DNA of 64,000 nucleotides, taken from Aliihoeflea sp. 40Bstr573. Lineage in GTDB: Bacteria > Pseudomonadota > Alphaproteobacteria > Rhizobiales > Rhizobiaceae. The notes below the pieces were generated by a model. The model did not search any database. It was not told the origin of the DNA and saw only the letters and a program-made list of their open reading frames with translations. The first letter of the stretch is position 1; every line of letters starts with the position of its first letter. The DNA is taken from contig NZ_JAAAMH010000010.1 of NCBI RefSeq assembly GCF_024105655.1, positions 1 to 64,000 of the forward strand, in the 5' to 3' direction. Below, one piece after another: positions 34,818-43,914 of this stretch. The position numbers were made by a program, and so were the translations under genes.

Positions 34818-35572
34818 TGGCGAACGACGCGCTTCTCGCCTTCGTCGTCCGCCTCGCCGACGATCATCTGATCCTCGGCCATCGGCTCTCGGAATGGTGC
34901 GGCCATGCGCCGATGCTCGAAGAGGACCTCGCCATGCCGAACATGGCGCTGGACCTCATCGGGCAGGCGCGGGCGCTCTACCAGTATGCAGCCGAGATCG
35001 AGGGCAAGGGCCGCACGGAAGACGACTTCGCGTATCTGCGGCGCGAGCGCGAATACACCAACTGCCTGATGGTGGAGCGGCCCAACGGCGACTTCGCGCA
35101 CACCATGCTGCGCCAGCTTTATTTCGCCGCCTTCATGGAACCGATGTTGCGCGCGATGGCGGTGTCAAAGGATGAGACGCTGGCCGGCATCGCCGCCAAG
35201 GCCGTCAAGGAAGTCGCCTACCACATCCGCCATGCGGGCGAGTGGGTGATCCGGCTCGGCGACGGCACTGAGGAAAGCGCTGCACGGATGAAGCAGGCGG
35301 TGCAAGACCTTGCCCCTTATGTCGACGAATTGTTCGATGCCGACGCGGTGACGCGGGCGGTGGTAGCCGCAGGGGTCGCGCCGGACCCGGCTGCGCTACG
35401 CCATTCCTTCGACCGGACAATCACGACGATCTTCTCCGAGGCCTTCCTCGACATGCCGGCCGCACCGTTCGTTCAGCGTGGCGGACGTGATGGACGGCAT
35501 GGCGAGGCGATGGGGTATCTCCTCGCCGACCTGCAGCACATGCAGCGGACGTTTCCCGGGGCGGTGTGGTAG
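34817..35572 (+). CDS. paaC: 1,2-phenylacetyl-CoA epoxidase subunit PaaC
   Basis: A 251-residue ferritin-like structural partner of PaaA, with LADDHLILGHRLSEWCGHAP near the N terminus and YHIRHAGEWVIRLGDGTEES in the middle. It has lost most metal ligands, as expected for this subunit. It starts on the ATG overlapping the paaB stop; a GTG three bases earlier is possible. Confidence 0.94.
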   Translation: MANDALLAFVVRLADDHLILGHRLSEWCGHAPMLEEDLAMPNMALDLIGQARALYQYAAEIEGKGRTEDDFAYLRREREYTNCLMVERPNGDFAHTMLRQLYFAAFMEPMLRAMAVSKDETLAGIAAKAVKEVAYHIRHAGEWVIRLGDGTEESAARMKQAVQDLAPYVDELFDADAVTRAVVAAGVAPDPAALRHSFDRTITTIFSEAFLDMPAAPFVQRGGRDGRHGEAMGYLLADLQHMQRTFPGAVW

Positions 35573-35577
35573 GCGCG

Positions 35578-36075
35578 ATGCTTGCTGTCGACACCACCCT
35601 CGACCAGCGCCGCGCTTACGCAGCGGCGGCCGCCGTGCCAGATCCGGAAGTGCCCTGCGTGACGGTGGCCGATCTTGGCATCCTGCGCTCCGTCGAAATC
35701 GTCGACGGGGTGGCTGTTGCGAAGGTCACGCCGACCTATTCGGGCTGCCCGGCCGTGCTTGCGATCGAACTTGCGGTTGAGGCCGCGCTTCTCGACGCCG
35801 GCTTCGATGCCCGCGTCGAGCGCGTGATCTCGCCGGCCTGGACGACGGACTGGATCACCGACGAAGGCCGCGAAAAGCTCAATGCCTATGGCATCGCGCC
35901 GCCCGTCAAAAGCTCCAATTCGATCCGCTCGCTCTTTGGTGAGACGGTCGTCGCTTGCCCGCAATGCGGGTCCTTCGAGACCGAGCGCGTTTCGCAGTTC
36001 GGCTCGACGGCCTGCAAGGCGCTTTATCGCTGCACGTCATGCCGCGAACCGTTCGACTATTTCAAATGCATCTGA
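35578..36075 (+). CDS. paaD: Phenylacetate degradation protein PaaD (Fe-S maturation factor, MIP18 family)
   Basis: A 165-residue protein with an N-terminal DUF59/MIP18 domain (DPEVPCVTVADLGILRSVEI, YSGCPAVLAIE with the conserved Cys) and a C-terminal zinc-ribbon-like pair CPQCGS..CKALYRCTSCREPFDYFKC. It is thought to help assemble the Fe-S cluster of PaaE. Start at ATG 35578 (GTG 35566 also possible). Confidence 0.92.
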   Translation: MLAVDTTLDQRRAYAAAAAVPDPEVPCVTVADLGILRSVEIVDGVAVAKVTPTYSGCPAVLAIELAVEAALLDAGFDARVERVISPAWTTDWITDEGREKLNAYGIAPPVKSSNSIRSLFGETVVACPQCGSFETERVSQFGSTACKALYRCTSCREPFDYFKCI

Positions 36076-36082
36076 GGTCCCG

Positions 36083-37162
36083 ATGGCGCCGCGTTTCCAC
36101 GAACTGAAGGTCTCAGGCATCGAGCGGCAGACGCCCGATTCCGTCGCCGTCGCCTTCGATGTACCCGAGGACCTGCGCGAGACCTTTACCTTCAGGCCGG
36201 GCCAGTACCTGACGCTCTCGGCCGAGATCGACGGCAAGGAAGCGCGGCGGTCCTATTCGATCTGTTCGGCTCCCGGGGACCCGCATTTGCGTGTCGGGGT
36301 CAAGCGCGTTGCGGACGGGCGGTTTTCTTCGTTCGTCAACGAGACGCTTTCCATCGGCGACGTCATTCGCGTCATGCCACCTGAAGGGCGTTTCACCTCG
36401 CTCATCGGCGAGCGGCACGACTATATCCTGATCGCTGCGGGGTCGGGCATCACGCCGATGCTGTCCATCGCGCGCACCGTTCTCGCGCATGAACGCGACA
36501 GCACCGTCACGCTGATCTACGGCAACCGGGCCTCCGACCAGATCATGTTCCTGGAGGAACTGGAGGACCTGAAGGACAGGCACATGCGCCGCTTCAGCCT
36601 GATCCACGTCCTGTCGCGCGAGACGCAGGATGTCGAACTCTTGAACGGCCGCATCGACGGCGCGCGCATTCGCGAGCTTGCCGCGCGCGGGGCGATCGAT
36701 CCGCTGGCGGCGGACGGCATCTTCCTTTGTGGGCCGGGCGAGATGATCGACAGCGTCTCGGCGGAACTGACGGCACTCCGCGTCGATGCCGACAAGGTGC
36801 GCTTCGAGCGATTCACGCCCTCGGGCGACGCGCCCAAGCCATGCCCGCGCTCGGCCGAGGCCGAAAAGGCCGCGCAGGAAGGCGTCGCCATCGAAGTGGT
36901 CGTCGACGGGGTGCGCCGGTCATTCGACATGATCGACCAGGACGCGACCGTGCTCGATGCGGCGCATCGCAAGGGGCTCGAACTTCCCTATTCCTGCGCC
37001 AACGGCATGTGCTGCACCTGCCGTTGCCGGGTTGTGGAAGGCGAGGCGGAGATGGCGGTCAACTACTCGTTGCAGCCATGGGAAATCGAGGCCGGCTTCA
37101 CGCTCGCCTGCCAGACGCGGCCGACCTCGAAGAAGCTGGTGCTGGATTTCGACGCCGCCTAG
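36083..37162 (+). CDS. paaE: 1,2-phenylacetyl-CoA epoxidase reductase subunit PaaE
   Basis: A 359-residue electron-transfer protein: an FAD domain (RRSYSICSAPGD near residue 52), an NADPH domain (AAGSGITPMLSI near 115, FLCGPGEMI near 214), and a C-terminal plant-type 2Fe-2S ferredoxin (CANGMCCTCRCRVVEGE, with a final Cys in ACQT). It passes electrons from NADPH to the PaaAC oxygenase. Its stop codon CTAG is shared with the convergent downstream gene. Confidence 0.95.
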   Translation: MAPRFHELKVSGIERQTPDSVAVAFDVPEDLRETFTFRPGQYLTLSAEIDGKEARRSYSICSAPGDPHLRVGVKRVADGRFSSFVNETLSIGDVIRVMPPEGRFTSLIGERHDYILIAAGSGITPMLSIARTVLAHERDSTVTLIYGNRASDQIMFLEELEDLKDRHMRRFSLIHVLSRETQDVELLNGRIDGARIRELAARGAIDPLAADGIFLCGPGEMIDSVSAELTALRVDADKVRFERFTPSGDAPKPCPRSAEAEKAAQEGVAIEVVVDGVRRSFDMIDQDATVLDAAHRKGLELPYSCANGMCCTCRCRVVEGEAEMAVNYSLQPWEIEAGFTLACQTRPTSKKLVLDFDAA

Positions 37163-38808
37163 CGCCCCTCCCTGATCTGGGTCAGCGTCTTCGTTGGCGT
37201 GATCGCTTCGGGATCGAGCCGGACCTCGATGATCGCGGCTTTGCCGCTCGTCCGTGCCCGCAGGAAGGCATCGGCGAATTCGTCCGTCTTCGCGACGATC
37301 TCGCCGTGGCCGCCATAGGCGCGGGCGAGGGCGGCGAAGTCCGGGTTCTTCATTGTCGTGCCGGAGATGCGGCCCGGATAGTCGCGTTCCTGGTGCATGC
37401 GGATCGTGCCGTAGATGCCGTTGTTCAAGATGACGACGATGATCGGCCGGTCGTACTGGATCGCGGTGGCGAATTCCTGTCCGTGCATCTGGAAGTCGCC
37501 GTCGCCGGCCCACACGACCACCTCGCGCTCGGGGAACAGCCCCTTGGCGGCGACGCCGGCCGGCACGCCGTAGCCCATCGAGCCCGAAGTCGGCGCGGCC
37601 TGGCCGTTGAAGCGGCGATAGCGGTGGAAGCGGTGCATCCACGTGGCGAAATTTCCTGCGCCATTGGCCACGATCACGTCTTCGGGCAGATTTTCTTCCA
37701 GCCACGCCATGACTGGACCCATCTTGACGGCGCCCGGCCCGTCGGTTGGCGGGGTCGACCAGTCGAGATAGCTCTGGTGAAGTTCTTCCGTGCGGTTCGC
37801 CCAACGGGGCGTGGCTTCGGGTCCCGTGCGCGAGAAAGTTTCGGCGAAGGCGGTGTTCGAGGCGTTGATCGCCAGTTCCGGGCGGAAGACACGGCCGAGT
37901 TCTTCCGGGTCGGGGAAGATGTGGACCAGCTTCTGGTCGGGGTAGGGGCTCTTCAGCAGCGTGTAGTCGGCCGAAGGCATTTCGCCGAAGCGGCAGCCGA
38001 CGAGAACGACGACGTCGGCCTCCTTGATGTAGCTGGCGAGCTTCGGGTTCGCGCCGATGCCGATGTCACCGGCATAGCATTCGTGCAGCTGATCGCAGAG
38101 CGTCTGGCGGCGGAAGGAGCAGCCGACTGGCAGCTTCCATTTGGAGATTCCGGCGCAGACCTGTTTGACCGCTTCCTCGGTCCAGCGTGTGCCGCCGAGG
38201 ACGAGGAATGGCCTTTCCGCGCCGTTGAGAAGTTCGACGAGTCGGTCCATTTCGGGTTGGCCGGGACGCGTCTCGACCGGCGTGAAGGGGAGCGGCATTG
38301 GCGCTTCCACCTCGTCGGTCAGCATGTCCTCCGGCAGCGAAACGACGACGGGACCGGGCCGGCCCGAGGTCGCGACCGCGAACGCACGCGTGACGAGTTC
38401 GGGAATGCGGCGGGCATCATCGATCTCGACGACCCATTTCGCCATCGAGCCGTAGAACGCCTTGTAGTCGACCTCCTGGAACGCCTCGCGCTCCTTGATG
38501 CCGCGGGCGATCTGGCCGACGAACAGGATCATCGGGTTGGAATCCTGCGCGGCGATGTGGACACCGGCCGACGCGTTGGTGGCGCCGGGGCCGCGCGTAA
38601 CGAAGCAGATGCCCGGCTTGCCGGTCAGCCGGCCTTCGCAATCAGCCATCATCGCCGCGCCGCCTTCCTGGCGGCCAACGATGTTCTCGATGTTCGAATC
38701 GTGCAGCGCGTCGAGGACGGCGAGATAGCTTTCGCCCGGAACCGAATAGACGCGTTCGACGCCATTGGCCTCGAGCGCATCCACGATCAATTGTCCACCA
38801 GTCCTCAT
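37159..38808 (-). CDS. Thiamine-pyrophosphate-dependent enzyme (acetolactate synthase-like)
   Basis: A 549-residue TPP enzyme of the acetolactate synthase/benzoylformate decarboxylase superfamily: N-terminal VPGESYLAVLDAL with the catalytic Glu, central FAD/nucleotide-like domain, and C-terminal TPP motif GDGDFQMHGQE...NN. The true substrate is unclear. It is coupled (ATGA) to the upstream class III CoA-transferase gene, a pairing resembling oxalyl-CoA decarboxylase with formyl-CoA transferase; sequence landmarks look closer to the acetolactate-synthase-like group. A 2-oxo acid decarboxylase or ligase role is possible. Confidence 0.75.
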   Translation of the reverse strand: MRTGGQLIVDALEANGVERVYSVPGESYLAVLDALHDSNIENIVGRQEGGAAMMADCEGRLTGKPGICFVTRGPGATNASAGVHIAAQDSNPMILFVGQIARGIKEREAFQEVDYKAFYGSMAKWVVEIDDARRIPELVTRAFAVATSGRPGPVVVSLPEDMLTDEVEAPMPLPFTPVETRPGQPEMDRLVELLNGAERPFLVLGGTRWTEEAVKQVCAGISKWKLPVGCSFRRQTLCDQLHECYAGDIGIGANPKLASYIKEADVVVLVGCRFGEMPSADYTLLKSPYPDQKLVHIFPDPEELGRVFRPELAINASNTAFAETFSRTGPEATPRWANRTEELHQSYLDWSTPPTDGPGAVKMGPVMAWLEENLPEDVIVANGAGNFATWMHRFHRYRRFNGQAAPTSGSMGYGVPAGVAAKGLFPEREVVVWAGDGDFQMHGQEFATAIQYDRPIIVVILNNGIYGTIRMHQERDYPGRISGTTMKNPDFAALARAYGGHGEIVAKTDEFADAFLRARTSGKAAIIEVRLDPEAITPTKTLTQIREGR

Positions 38809-39980
38809 CGCGCGTTCTCCTCGATTTCCTTCAGCACTTCTTCGGTATGCTCGCCAAGGCGCGGTGAGGGACGTTCATAGACGCAAGGCGTGGCCGACAT
38901 CACCATCGGCGCGCGCACGGAAGGCAGCATGTTGCCGTAGCCGTCGTCGAGGTCCATGCGCATGCCGCGCGCAATCGTCTGCGGATCGGCGAAGCTTTCC
39001 GCAATGTTGTTGATGGGGCTGGCCGGCACGGCGGAGGCGTCGAGCTTCGGCAAGAGGTCGGCGCGCATCCACGACGCCAGCGTTTCGATCATGGTGGCGC
39101 GCAGGCGGTCGCGATTGACGACGCGCGCCGGATTGGTGGCGAAGTCCGGATCGGTCGCCAGATGCTCCAGCCCGACGACCTTGCAGAAGCGCTGGAACTG
39201 GCCGTCATTGCCGGCGGCGAGGATGAAGTGTCCATCCTTGCAGGGCAGCACCTCATAGGGCGCGATGTTCATATGGGCGTTGCCCATCTGCTTTGGCGGA
39301 TTGCCGGAGACGAGATAGTTCAGGTTCTGGTTGCCGAGCACGGAGACCTGCGTGTCGAGCAGCGCCATGTCGATTTGCTGGCCTTCGCCGGTCGCTTCCG
39401 CGTGGCGCAGGGCGGCTTGAATGGCGATGGTGGAATAGAGCCCCGTGAAGATGTCCGAGATCGCGACGCCCGCCTTTTGCGGCTCGCGGCCCGGCTCGCC
39501 GGTGATCGACATCATGCCGGACATGCCCTGGATGATGAAGTCGTACCCCGCGCGCGGAGCATAGGGCCCGTCCTGGCCGAAGCCGGTGATCGAGCAGTAG
39601 ACGAGCCGCGGATTGATCGCCTTCAGACTCTCATAGTCGAGCCCGTATTTTTTCAGGCCCCCGACCTTGAAATTCTCGATCATCACGTCAGCGGTCGCGA
39701 CCAGCTTGCGCACCTGCTCGGCGCCCTCCGGCGTCGAAAAATCGATGGCGACCGACCGCTTGCCGCGATTGGTGGAGTGATAGTAGGCGGCCGACAGGTT
39801 GGTGCCGTCATGGCCCATCACGAAGGGCGGGCCCCATTTGCGTGTGTCGTCGCCGCCGTCGGGGTTCTCGATCTTGATGACGTCGGCGCCGAGATCGGCA
39901 AGCACCTGGCCGGCCCACGGTCCGGCGAGAATACGGGCGAGTTCGATGACGCGAACACCCTTGAGCGGCGGCTGGGACAT
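38805..39980 (-). CDS. Class III (CaiB/BaiF-type) CoA-transferase
   Basis: A 391-residue CoA-transferase opening with LKGVRVIELARILAGPWAGQ and containing GADVIKIENP, the DLK-like catalytic stretch RSVAIDFSTPEG and YCSITGFGQDGPYAPRAGYD (catalytic Asp upstream in the family fold). Such enzymes move CoA between carboxylic acids. Upstream partner of the TPP enzyme with a four-base overlap. Could supply an acyl-CoA for that enzyme; no specific acid can be named. Confidence 0.85.
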   Translation of the reverse strand: MSQPPLKGVRVIELARILAGPWAGQVLADLGADVIKIENPDGGDDTRKWGPPFVMGHDGTNLSAAYYHSTNRGKRSVAIDFSTPEGAEQVRKLVATADVMIENFKVGGLKKYGLDYESLKAINPRLVYCSITGFGQDGPYAPRAGYDFIIQGMSGMMSITGEPGREPQKAGVAISDIFTGLYSTIAIQAALRHAEATGEGQQIDMALLDTQVSVLGNQNLNYLVSGNPPKQMGNAHMNIAPYEVLPCKDGHFILAAGNDGQFQRFCKVVGLEHLATDPDFATNPARVVNRDRLRATMIETLASWMRADLLPKLDASAVPASPINNIAESFADPQTIARGMRMDLDDGYGNMLPSVRAPMVMSATPCVYERPSPRLGEHTEEVLKEIEENAR

Positions 39981-40053
39981 GAATTTTTGCGCTGGGCTCC
40001 CTCTTGTCCTGCCTGCCTAGCAGACCGGGCCGCGCCACGGAACCCGGCTTGGA

Positions 40054-40983
40054 TCAGGCCACAGCGCTGCGCGCCCATTCGGCAAGATCGGCCGTGACGA
40101 TGTCCCGGTTCAACTCGTTCAGGGATTCGTGACGGGTGTCGGCGTAAATCGTTGATCGCAGATTCGAAAAGCCCATCGCGCGCATGCGGCTGGCGAGCTT
40201 TTCGACCGCCTTGCCGCCATCGGTCGCCGGGTCCTTTTCGCCGCCGACGAGAAGGACGGGCAGGTCGCGAGGAATGATGGTGAAGTTGCGATCCTCGGCG
40301 CCGCGAAAGACGAAGTCGAACACCGTGCGCCACGTTGCGACGGACACGTCGAAACCGCACAGCGGATCGGCGACATATTTCGCGACCTCGACCTCGTCGC
40401 GCGACAGCCAGTCGAAGGCGGTCCTCGCATCCGGCACCTGCCTGCCCCAGGCCTGGAAGGTGAGCTTCGGCAGCATGTGCGAAGGCACGTCCGAGCCGAG
40501 GCGGAACCGTTCCCAGGCGAGGATCGCCTGCGCCAGGCGGCCAGCCAGACCGGCTGCGAAATTGGCGTTGAAGATCGCTGCGGCAGCGACACGCGAGGAA
40601 TGTCCCATCAGATAGTTCAGCGCGATCAGCCCTCCCATAGAATGGCCGAAGAGGATGACAGGCAGGCCGGGATGGTTGCGCGCGATCAGGTCGTGCACCG
40701 CGTCGACGTCGCCCAGCACCTTGCTATGTGCCGGTTCGGTCCCGAAATGGCCGAGCGGAGCGTCGGGCGCGGTGGTCCGCCCATGACCGCGATGGTCGTG
40801 CGCATAGACGTGGAAGCCTTCTGCCGCCATCGCGCTTGCGAAACGCGCATAGCGGGCGGCGCGCTCGGCCATGCCGTGATTGACCTGAATGACGCCACGC
40901 TGCTCGCCCTCGGCCTGCCGAAAATGGATATTCAGCGTGGCGCCGGTCGGCGAGGGGTGAGCGTAGATTGCGGTGAAGGCCAT
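40054..40983 (-). CDS. Alpha/beta hydrolase, monoacylglycerol-lipase-like
   Basis: A 309-residue Hydrolase_4-type protein: oxyanion region VIQVNHGMAERAARY, DHRGHGRT, nucleophile elbow FGHSMGG, then the Asp (GGEKDPAT) and His (DTRHESLNE). All catalytic elements are present. ATG 40983 has GGAG nine bases upstream; GTG 41004 is an alternative. No signal peptide. It is upstream of the CoA-transferase on the same strand after a 73-base gap, perhaps independently expressed. Likely an esterase/lipase on medium-size acyl esters. Confidence 0.82.
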   Translation of the reverse strand: MAFTAIYAHPSPTGATLNIHFRQAEGEQRGVIQVNHGMAERAARYARFASAMAAEGFHVYAHDHRGHGRTTAPDAPLGHFGTEPAHSKVLGDVDAVHDLIARNHPGLPVILFGHSMGGLIALNYLMGHSSRVAAAAIFNANFAAGLAGRLAQAILAWERFRLGSDVPSHMLPKLTFQAWGRQVPDARTAFDWLSRDEVEVAKYVADPLCGFDVSVATWRTVFDFVFRGAEDRNFTIIPRDLPVLLVGGEKDPATDGGKAVEKLASRMRAMGFSNLRSTIYADTRHESLNELNRDIVTADLAEWARSAVA

Positions 40984-41182
40984 GCGGCGTGCTCCGGTTT
41001 GCACGATTACGCTAGCGAGCCCTCCTCGACTTGAGAAGCGGAGAGCGGATTGTCATCGATATGCGCAGAGCATGTGCAATGCACAATTTTGGTGAAGTCT
41101 TGGGCAAAAGCTGCTTGCAAAGGGTTTGTCCGGGGGCTTTTATGACGTCATCAAAGGCAAGGATGCCAGAGGGGTTCCGACA

Positions 41183-42211
41183 ATGATAACAAGACGTTTG
41201 TTCACGCTGATGGCTGCAACGGCGATCAGCGGTTTCGCCACCGCCCTGCCAGCAGCGGCGCAGACCACCGACATCAATTTCACGCTTGACTGGAAATTCG
41301 AGGGGCCGGCGGCCGGCTTCTTCCTCGCGCAGGACAATGGCCACTTCGAAGCCGAAGGACTGAACGTGACGATCGATTCGGGCAACGGATCGGTCGAGGC
41401 GATCCCGCGCGTTGCGACCGGCACCTACCAGATGGGGTTCGGCGACATCAATTCGCTGATCAAGTTCCTCGACGAGGACCCTGCGCAGAAGGTCAAGGCG
41501 GTGATGGTCGTCTATGAGCGCCCGCCCTTCGCCATTATCGGGCGCAAGAGTCAGGGCATCACGGAAGACCCCAAATCGGTCGAGGGCAAGAAGCTCGGCG
41601 CGCCGCCTCCGGACGGCGCCTTCGCGCAGTGGCCTGCCTTCGTCGAGGCCGCCGGCATTGACGAGAGCACGGTGACGATCGAGAGCGTCGGCTTCCCGGT
41701 GCGCGAGCCGATGCTGGCGCAAGGTCAGGTCGACGGCATCTTCGGCTTCGCTTTCTCCTCGGTGCTCAACCTCAAGGCGCAGGGTGTCGAAGAGGATGAC
41801 ATCTCGATGATCCTGATGGCCGAGCACGGCCTTGACCTTTACGGCAACTCGATCCTCGTCAACACGGATTTCGCCGCTGAGAATCCGGACGCCGTCAAGG
41901 GCTTCCTGCGTGCGCTCGCCAAGGGCTTCGCCGATGCCGTCGCCGATCCGGAAGCGGGCGTCGAAGCCGTGATGGAGCGCAACGAGATCCTGACCAAGGA
42001 GATCGAGCTGGAACGCCTCGAAATGGCGAACGAGCTCAACATCAACACGGCCTATGTGCAGGAAAACGGGTTCGGTGGAGTCGACGACGACAAGCTCGCG
42101 CAGTCGATCGAATACCTCAAGGTCTCGATGGGACTGAAGGGCAATGTGGACGGCGCGGCGGTGTTCGACGCCTCGTTCCTGCCCGCCAAGGAAGAACGGA
42201 TGCTGCCGTAG
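41183..42211 (+). CDS. ABC transporter substrate-binding protein, NMT1/THI5-like
   Basis: A 342-residue periplasmic protein. The signal peptide MITRRLFTLMAATAISGF... ends ALPAAAQ|T and contains a TRRLF twin-arginine-like start. The mature part has INFTLDWKFEGPAAGFFLAQDNGHFEAEG (quoted in part), the NMT1 pattern. ATG 41183 follows AGGGG; the open frame upstream to 41126 is rejected. First gene of an importer with the ATPase and permease below; a GC-rich hairpin separates it from them, as often seen where the binding protein is overproduced. Substrate unknown, possibly an aromatic or amide compound. Confidence 0.85.
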   Translation: MITRRLFTLMAATAISGFATALPAAAQTTDINFTLDWKFEGPAAGFFLAQDNGHFEAEGLNVTIDSGNGSVEAIPRVATGTYQMGFGDINSLIKFLDEDPAQKVKAVMVVYERPPFAIIGRKSQGITEDPKSVEGKKLGAPPPDGAFAQWPAFVEAAGIDESTVTIESVGFPVREPMLAQGQVDGIFGFAFSSVLNLKAQGVEEDDISMILMAEHGLDLYGNSILVNTDFAAENPDAVKGFLRALAKGFADAVADPEAGVEAVMERNEILTKEIELERLEMANELNINTAYVQENGFGGVDDDKLAQSIEYLKVSMGLKGNVDGAAVFDASFLPAKEERMLP

Positions 42212-42237
42212 CGGCATCCCACCTTTCCATCTGAACC

Positions 42238-42263
42238 GGCGCCCCCTATCGAGAGGGGGCGCC
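42238..42263 (+). terminator. Hairpin attenuator between binding-protein and ATPase genes
   Basis: GGCGCCCCCT / AGGGGGCGCC form a perfect 10-bp stem with a 6-base loop, 20 bases before the ATPase start and without a U-tract. It probably causes partial termination or stabilises the 5' binding-protein mRNA. Confidence 0.6.
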
Positions 42264-42283
42264 CCTACTGGCGCGGCGCTCCC

Positions 42284-43075
42284 ATGAACCAACCACTCGT
42301 TACCATCAAGGACGTCGACATGCGCTATGGCGGCGCCGGCGGCCTGCTTGCCGTCGAAGGGCTGACGCTCGACATCGCCAAGGGCGAATTCGCAGCCGTC
42401 GTCGGGCCCTCCGGCTGCGGCAAGTCCACGCTGATGAAGCTCGTCACCGGCCTCTACATCCCGCAAGCCGGTCAGGTGACGGTCGCCGGCGAGCGGGTGA
42501 CGAAGCCGGTCTCGATCGTCGGCATGGCGTTCCAGAACCCGACCATGCTGCCCTGGCGCACCACGCTCGACAATATCCTCCTGCCGCTGGAAGTGGTCGA
42601 CCGCCACCGCAAGCGCCTGCGCCGCAACAAGGCCGAGTATGTCGCCAAGGCGGAAAAGCTGCTCGAGACTGTCGGCCTCAAGGGTTTCGGCGAAAAATTC
42701 CCCTGGCAGTTGTCGGGCGGCATGCAGCAGCGCGCAAACCTCTGCCGCGCGCTGATCCACGAGCCGGACCTCTTGATGCTGGACGAGCCGTTCGGCGCGC
42801 TCGACAGTTTCACGCGCGAGGAATTGTGGTGCGTCATCCGCGACCTCCACGCCGCCCAAGGCGTAACCATCGTGCTCGTCACCCACGATTTGCGCGAGGC
42901 GGTATTCCTTGCCGACCGCATCTTCGTCATGAGTTCGCGGCCCGGGCGGATAACCAAGGAACGGACTGTTCCATTTGCACGTCCGCGTGACCTCGAACTG
43001 CTCTACCAGGCGGATTTCAACGACGTCGTTCATGAATTGCGCGGCAATATTGCCGATGCGCGGAAGGCGGCGTGA
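42284..43075 (+). CDS. NitT/TauT-type ABC transporter ATP-binding protein
   Basis: A 263-residue ATPase with Walker A GPSGCGKST, Q-loop MAFQNPTMLPW, signature LSGGMQQR, Walker B LLMLDEPFGALDS and H-loop LVTHDLREA. Very similar in organisation to the ATPase at 13641 but in a different operon. Energises the importer of the adjacent binding protein and permease. Confidence 0.88.
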   Translation: MNQPLVTIKDVDMRYGGAGGLLAVEGLTLDIAKGEFAAVVGPSGCGKSTLMKLVTGLYIPQAGQVTVAGERVTKPVSIVGMAFQNPTMLPWRTTLDNILLPLEVVDRHRKRLRRNKAEYVAKAEKLLETVGLKGFGEKFPWQLSGGMQQRANLCRALIHEPDLLMLDEPFGALDSFTREELWCVIRDLHAAQGVTIVLVTHDLREAVFLADRIFVMSSRPGRITKERTVPFARPRDLELLYQADFNDVVHELRGNIADARKAA

Positions 43076-43133
43076 TGGAGAGGCCTGTGCTCTACGAGGG
43101 AGCCCCACCAGCATACAAGCCGAGGAGCGCGGC

Positions 43134-43910
43134 ATGACGACGTCCAAGATCAACTGGATCAAGATCGCGCCGTGGCTTTATACCGCCGGGCTGTTCATCG
43201 TGTGGGAAATCATCGTCCGCGCCTTCGCGATCCCGCAATTCATCCTGCCAGCTCCCACGCGCATCCTGGAAGCCATCATCCAGTTCTGGCCGGCGATCTG
43301 GAAGAATTCGCTGCAGACGCTCTATACGACGACCGTCGGCTTCATCCTCGCCGTGGTCTTCGGCCTCGGGCTCGGCATCGCCATCGGCTGGTCGCGCTTC
43401 ATCTATGCGGGGCTTTACCCGCTGATGATCGGCTTCAACGCCATCCCGAAAGTCGCGGTGGTGCCGATCCTCGTCATCTGGTTCGGCATTGGCACGATCC
43501 CGGCGGTGCTGACCGCGTTCCTGATCGCCTTCTTCCCGATCGTGGTGAACGTTGCGACGGGCCTCGCCACCATCGAACCGGAGATGGAGGACGTGTTGCG
43601 CGCGCTCGGCGCCAAGAAGATGGACATCATGCTCAAGGTCGGCATTCCGCGCTCGATGCCCTACTTCTTCGGTTCCTTGAAGATTGCGATCACGCTGGCT
43701 TTCGTCGGTTCGGTGATCGCGGAGACGGTGGCGGCGAATTCGGGCCTCGGCCACATGATGCTGGCGGCGCAGTCGCAGTTCAACGTGCCGCTGGTCTGGG
43801 CCGGGCTCATCATGCTCGCTGTCGAGGGCATCGCGATGTACGCCGTCATGGCCTGGATCGAGATGCGGATGACCGGATGGGCGCACCGCAGCCAACTCGC
43901 GCAGGCCTGA
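43134..43910 (+). CDS. ABC transporter permease (NitT/TauT type)
   Basis: A 258-residue inner-membrane permease with about six helices and the EAA-like loop EDVLRALGAKKMDIMLKVGIP (quoted in part: LRALGAKKMDIMLKVGIP). ATG 43134 lies downstream of CGAGGAG; the open frame upstream overlaps the ATPase gene and is rejected. Only one permease gene is present, so it should act as a homodimer. Confidence 0.87.
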   Translation: MTTSKINWIKIAPWLYTAGLFIVWEIIVRAFAIPQFILPAPTRILEAIIQFWPAIWKNSLQTLYTTTVGFILAVVFGLGLGIAIGWSRFIYAGLYPLMIGFNAIPKVAVVPILVIWFGIGTIPAVLTAFLIAFFPIVVNVATGLATIEPEMEDVLRALGAKKMDIMLKVGIPRSMPYFFGSLKIAITLAFVGSVIAETVAANSGLGHMMLAAQSQFNVPLVWAGLIMLAVEGIAMYAVMAWIEMRMTGWAHRSQLAQA

Positions 43911-43914
43911 GCGA

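Noticed and set aside
36727-38880. Very long open frame on the plus strand over the TPP-enzyme gene
   Set aside because: It is antisense to a clear TPP enzyme and the 3' end of paaE, with Arg/Asp/Val-rich sequence typical of shadow frames in high-G+C DNA and no family motif.
41012-43162. Long open frame on the minus strand across the second ABC importer
   Set aside because: Antisense to the binding-protein and ATPase genes, whose motifs are complete; the translation has no recognisable domain.
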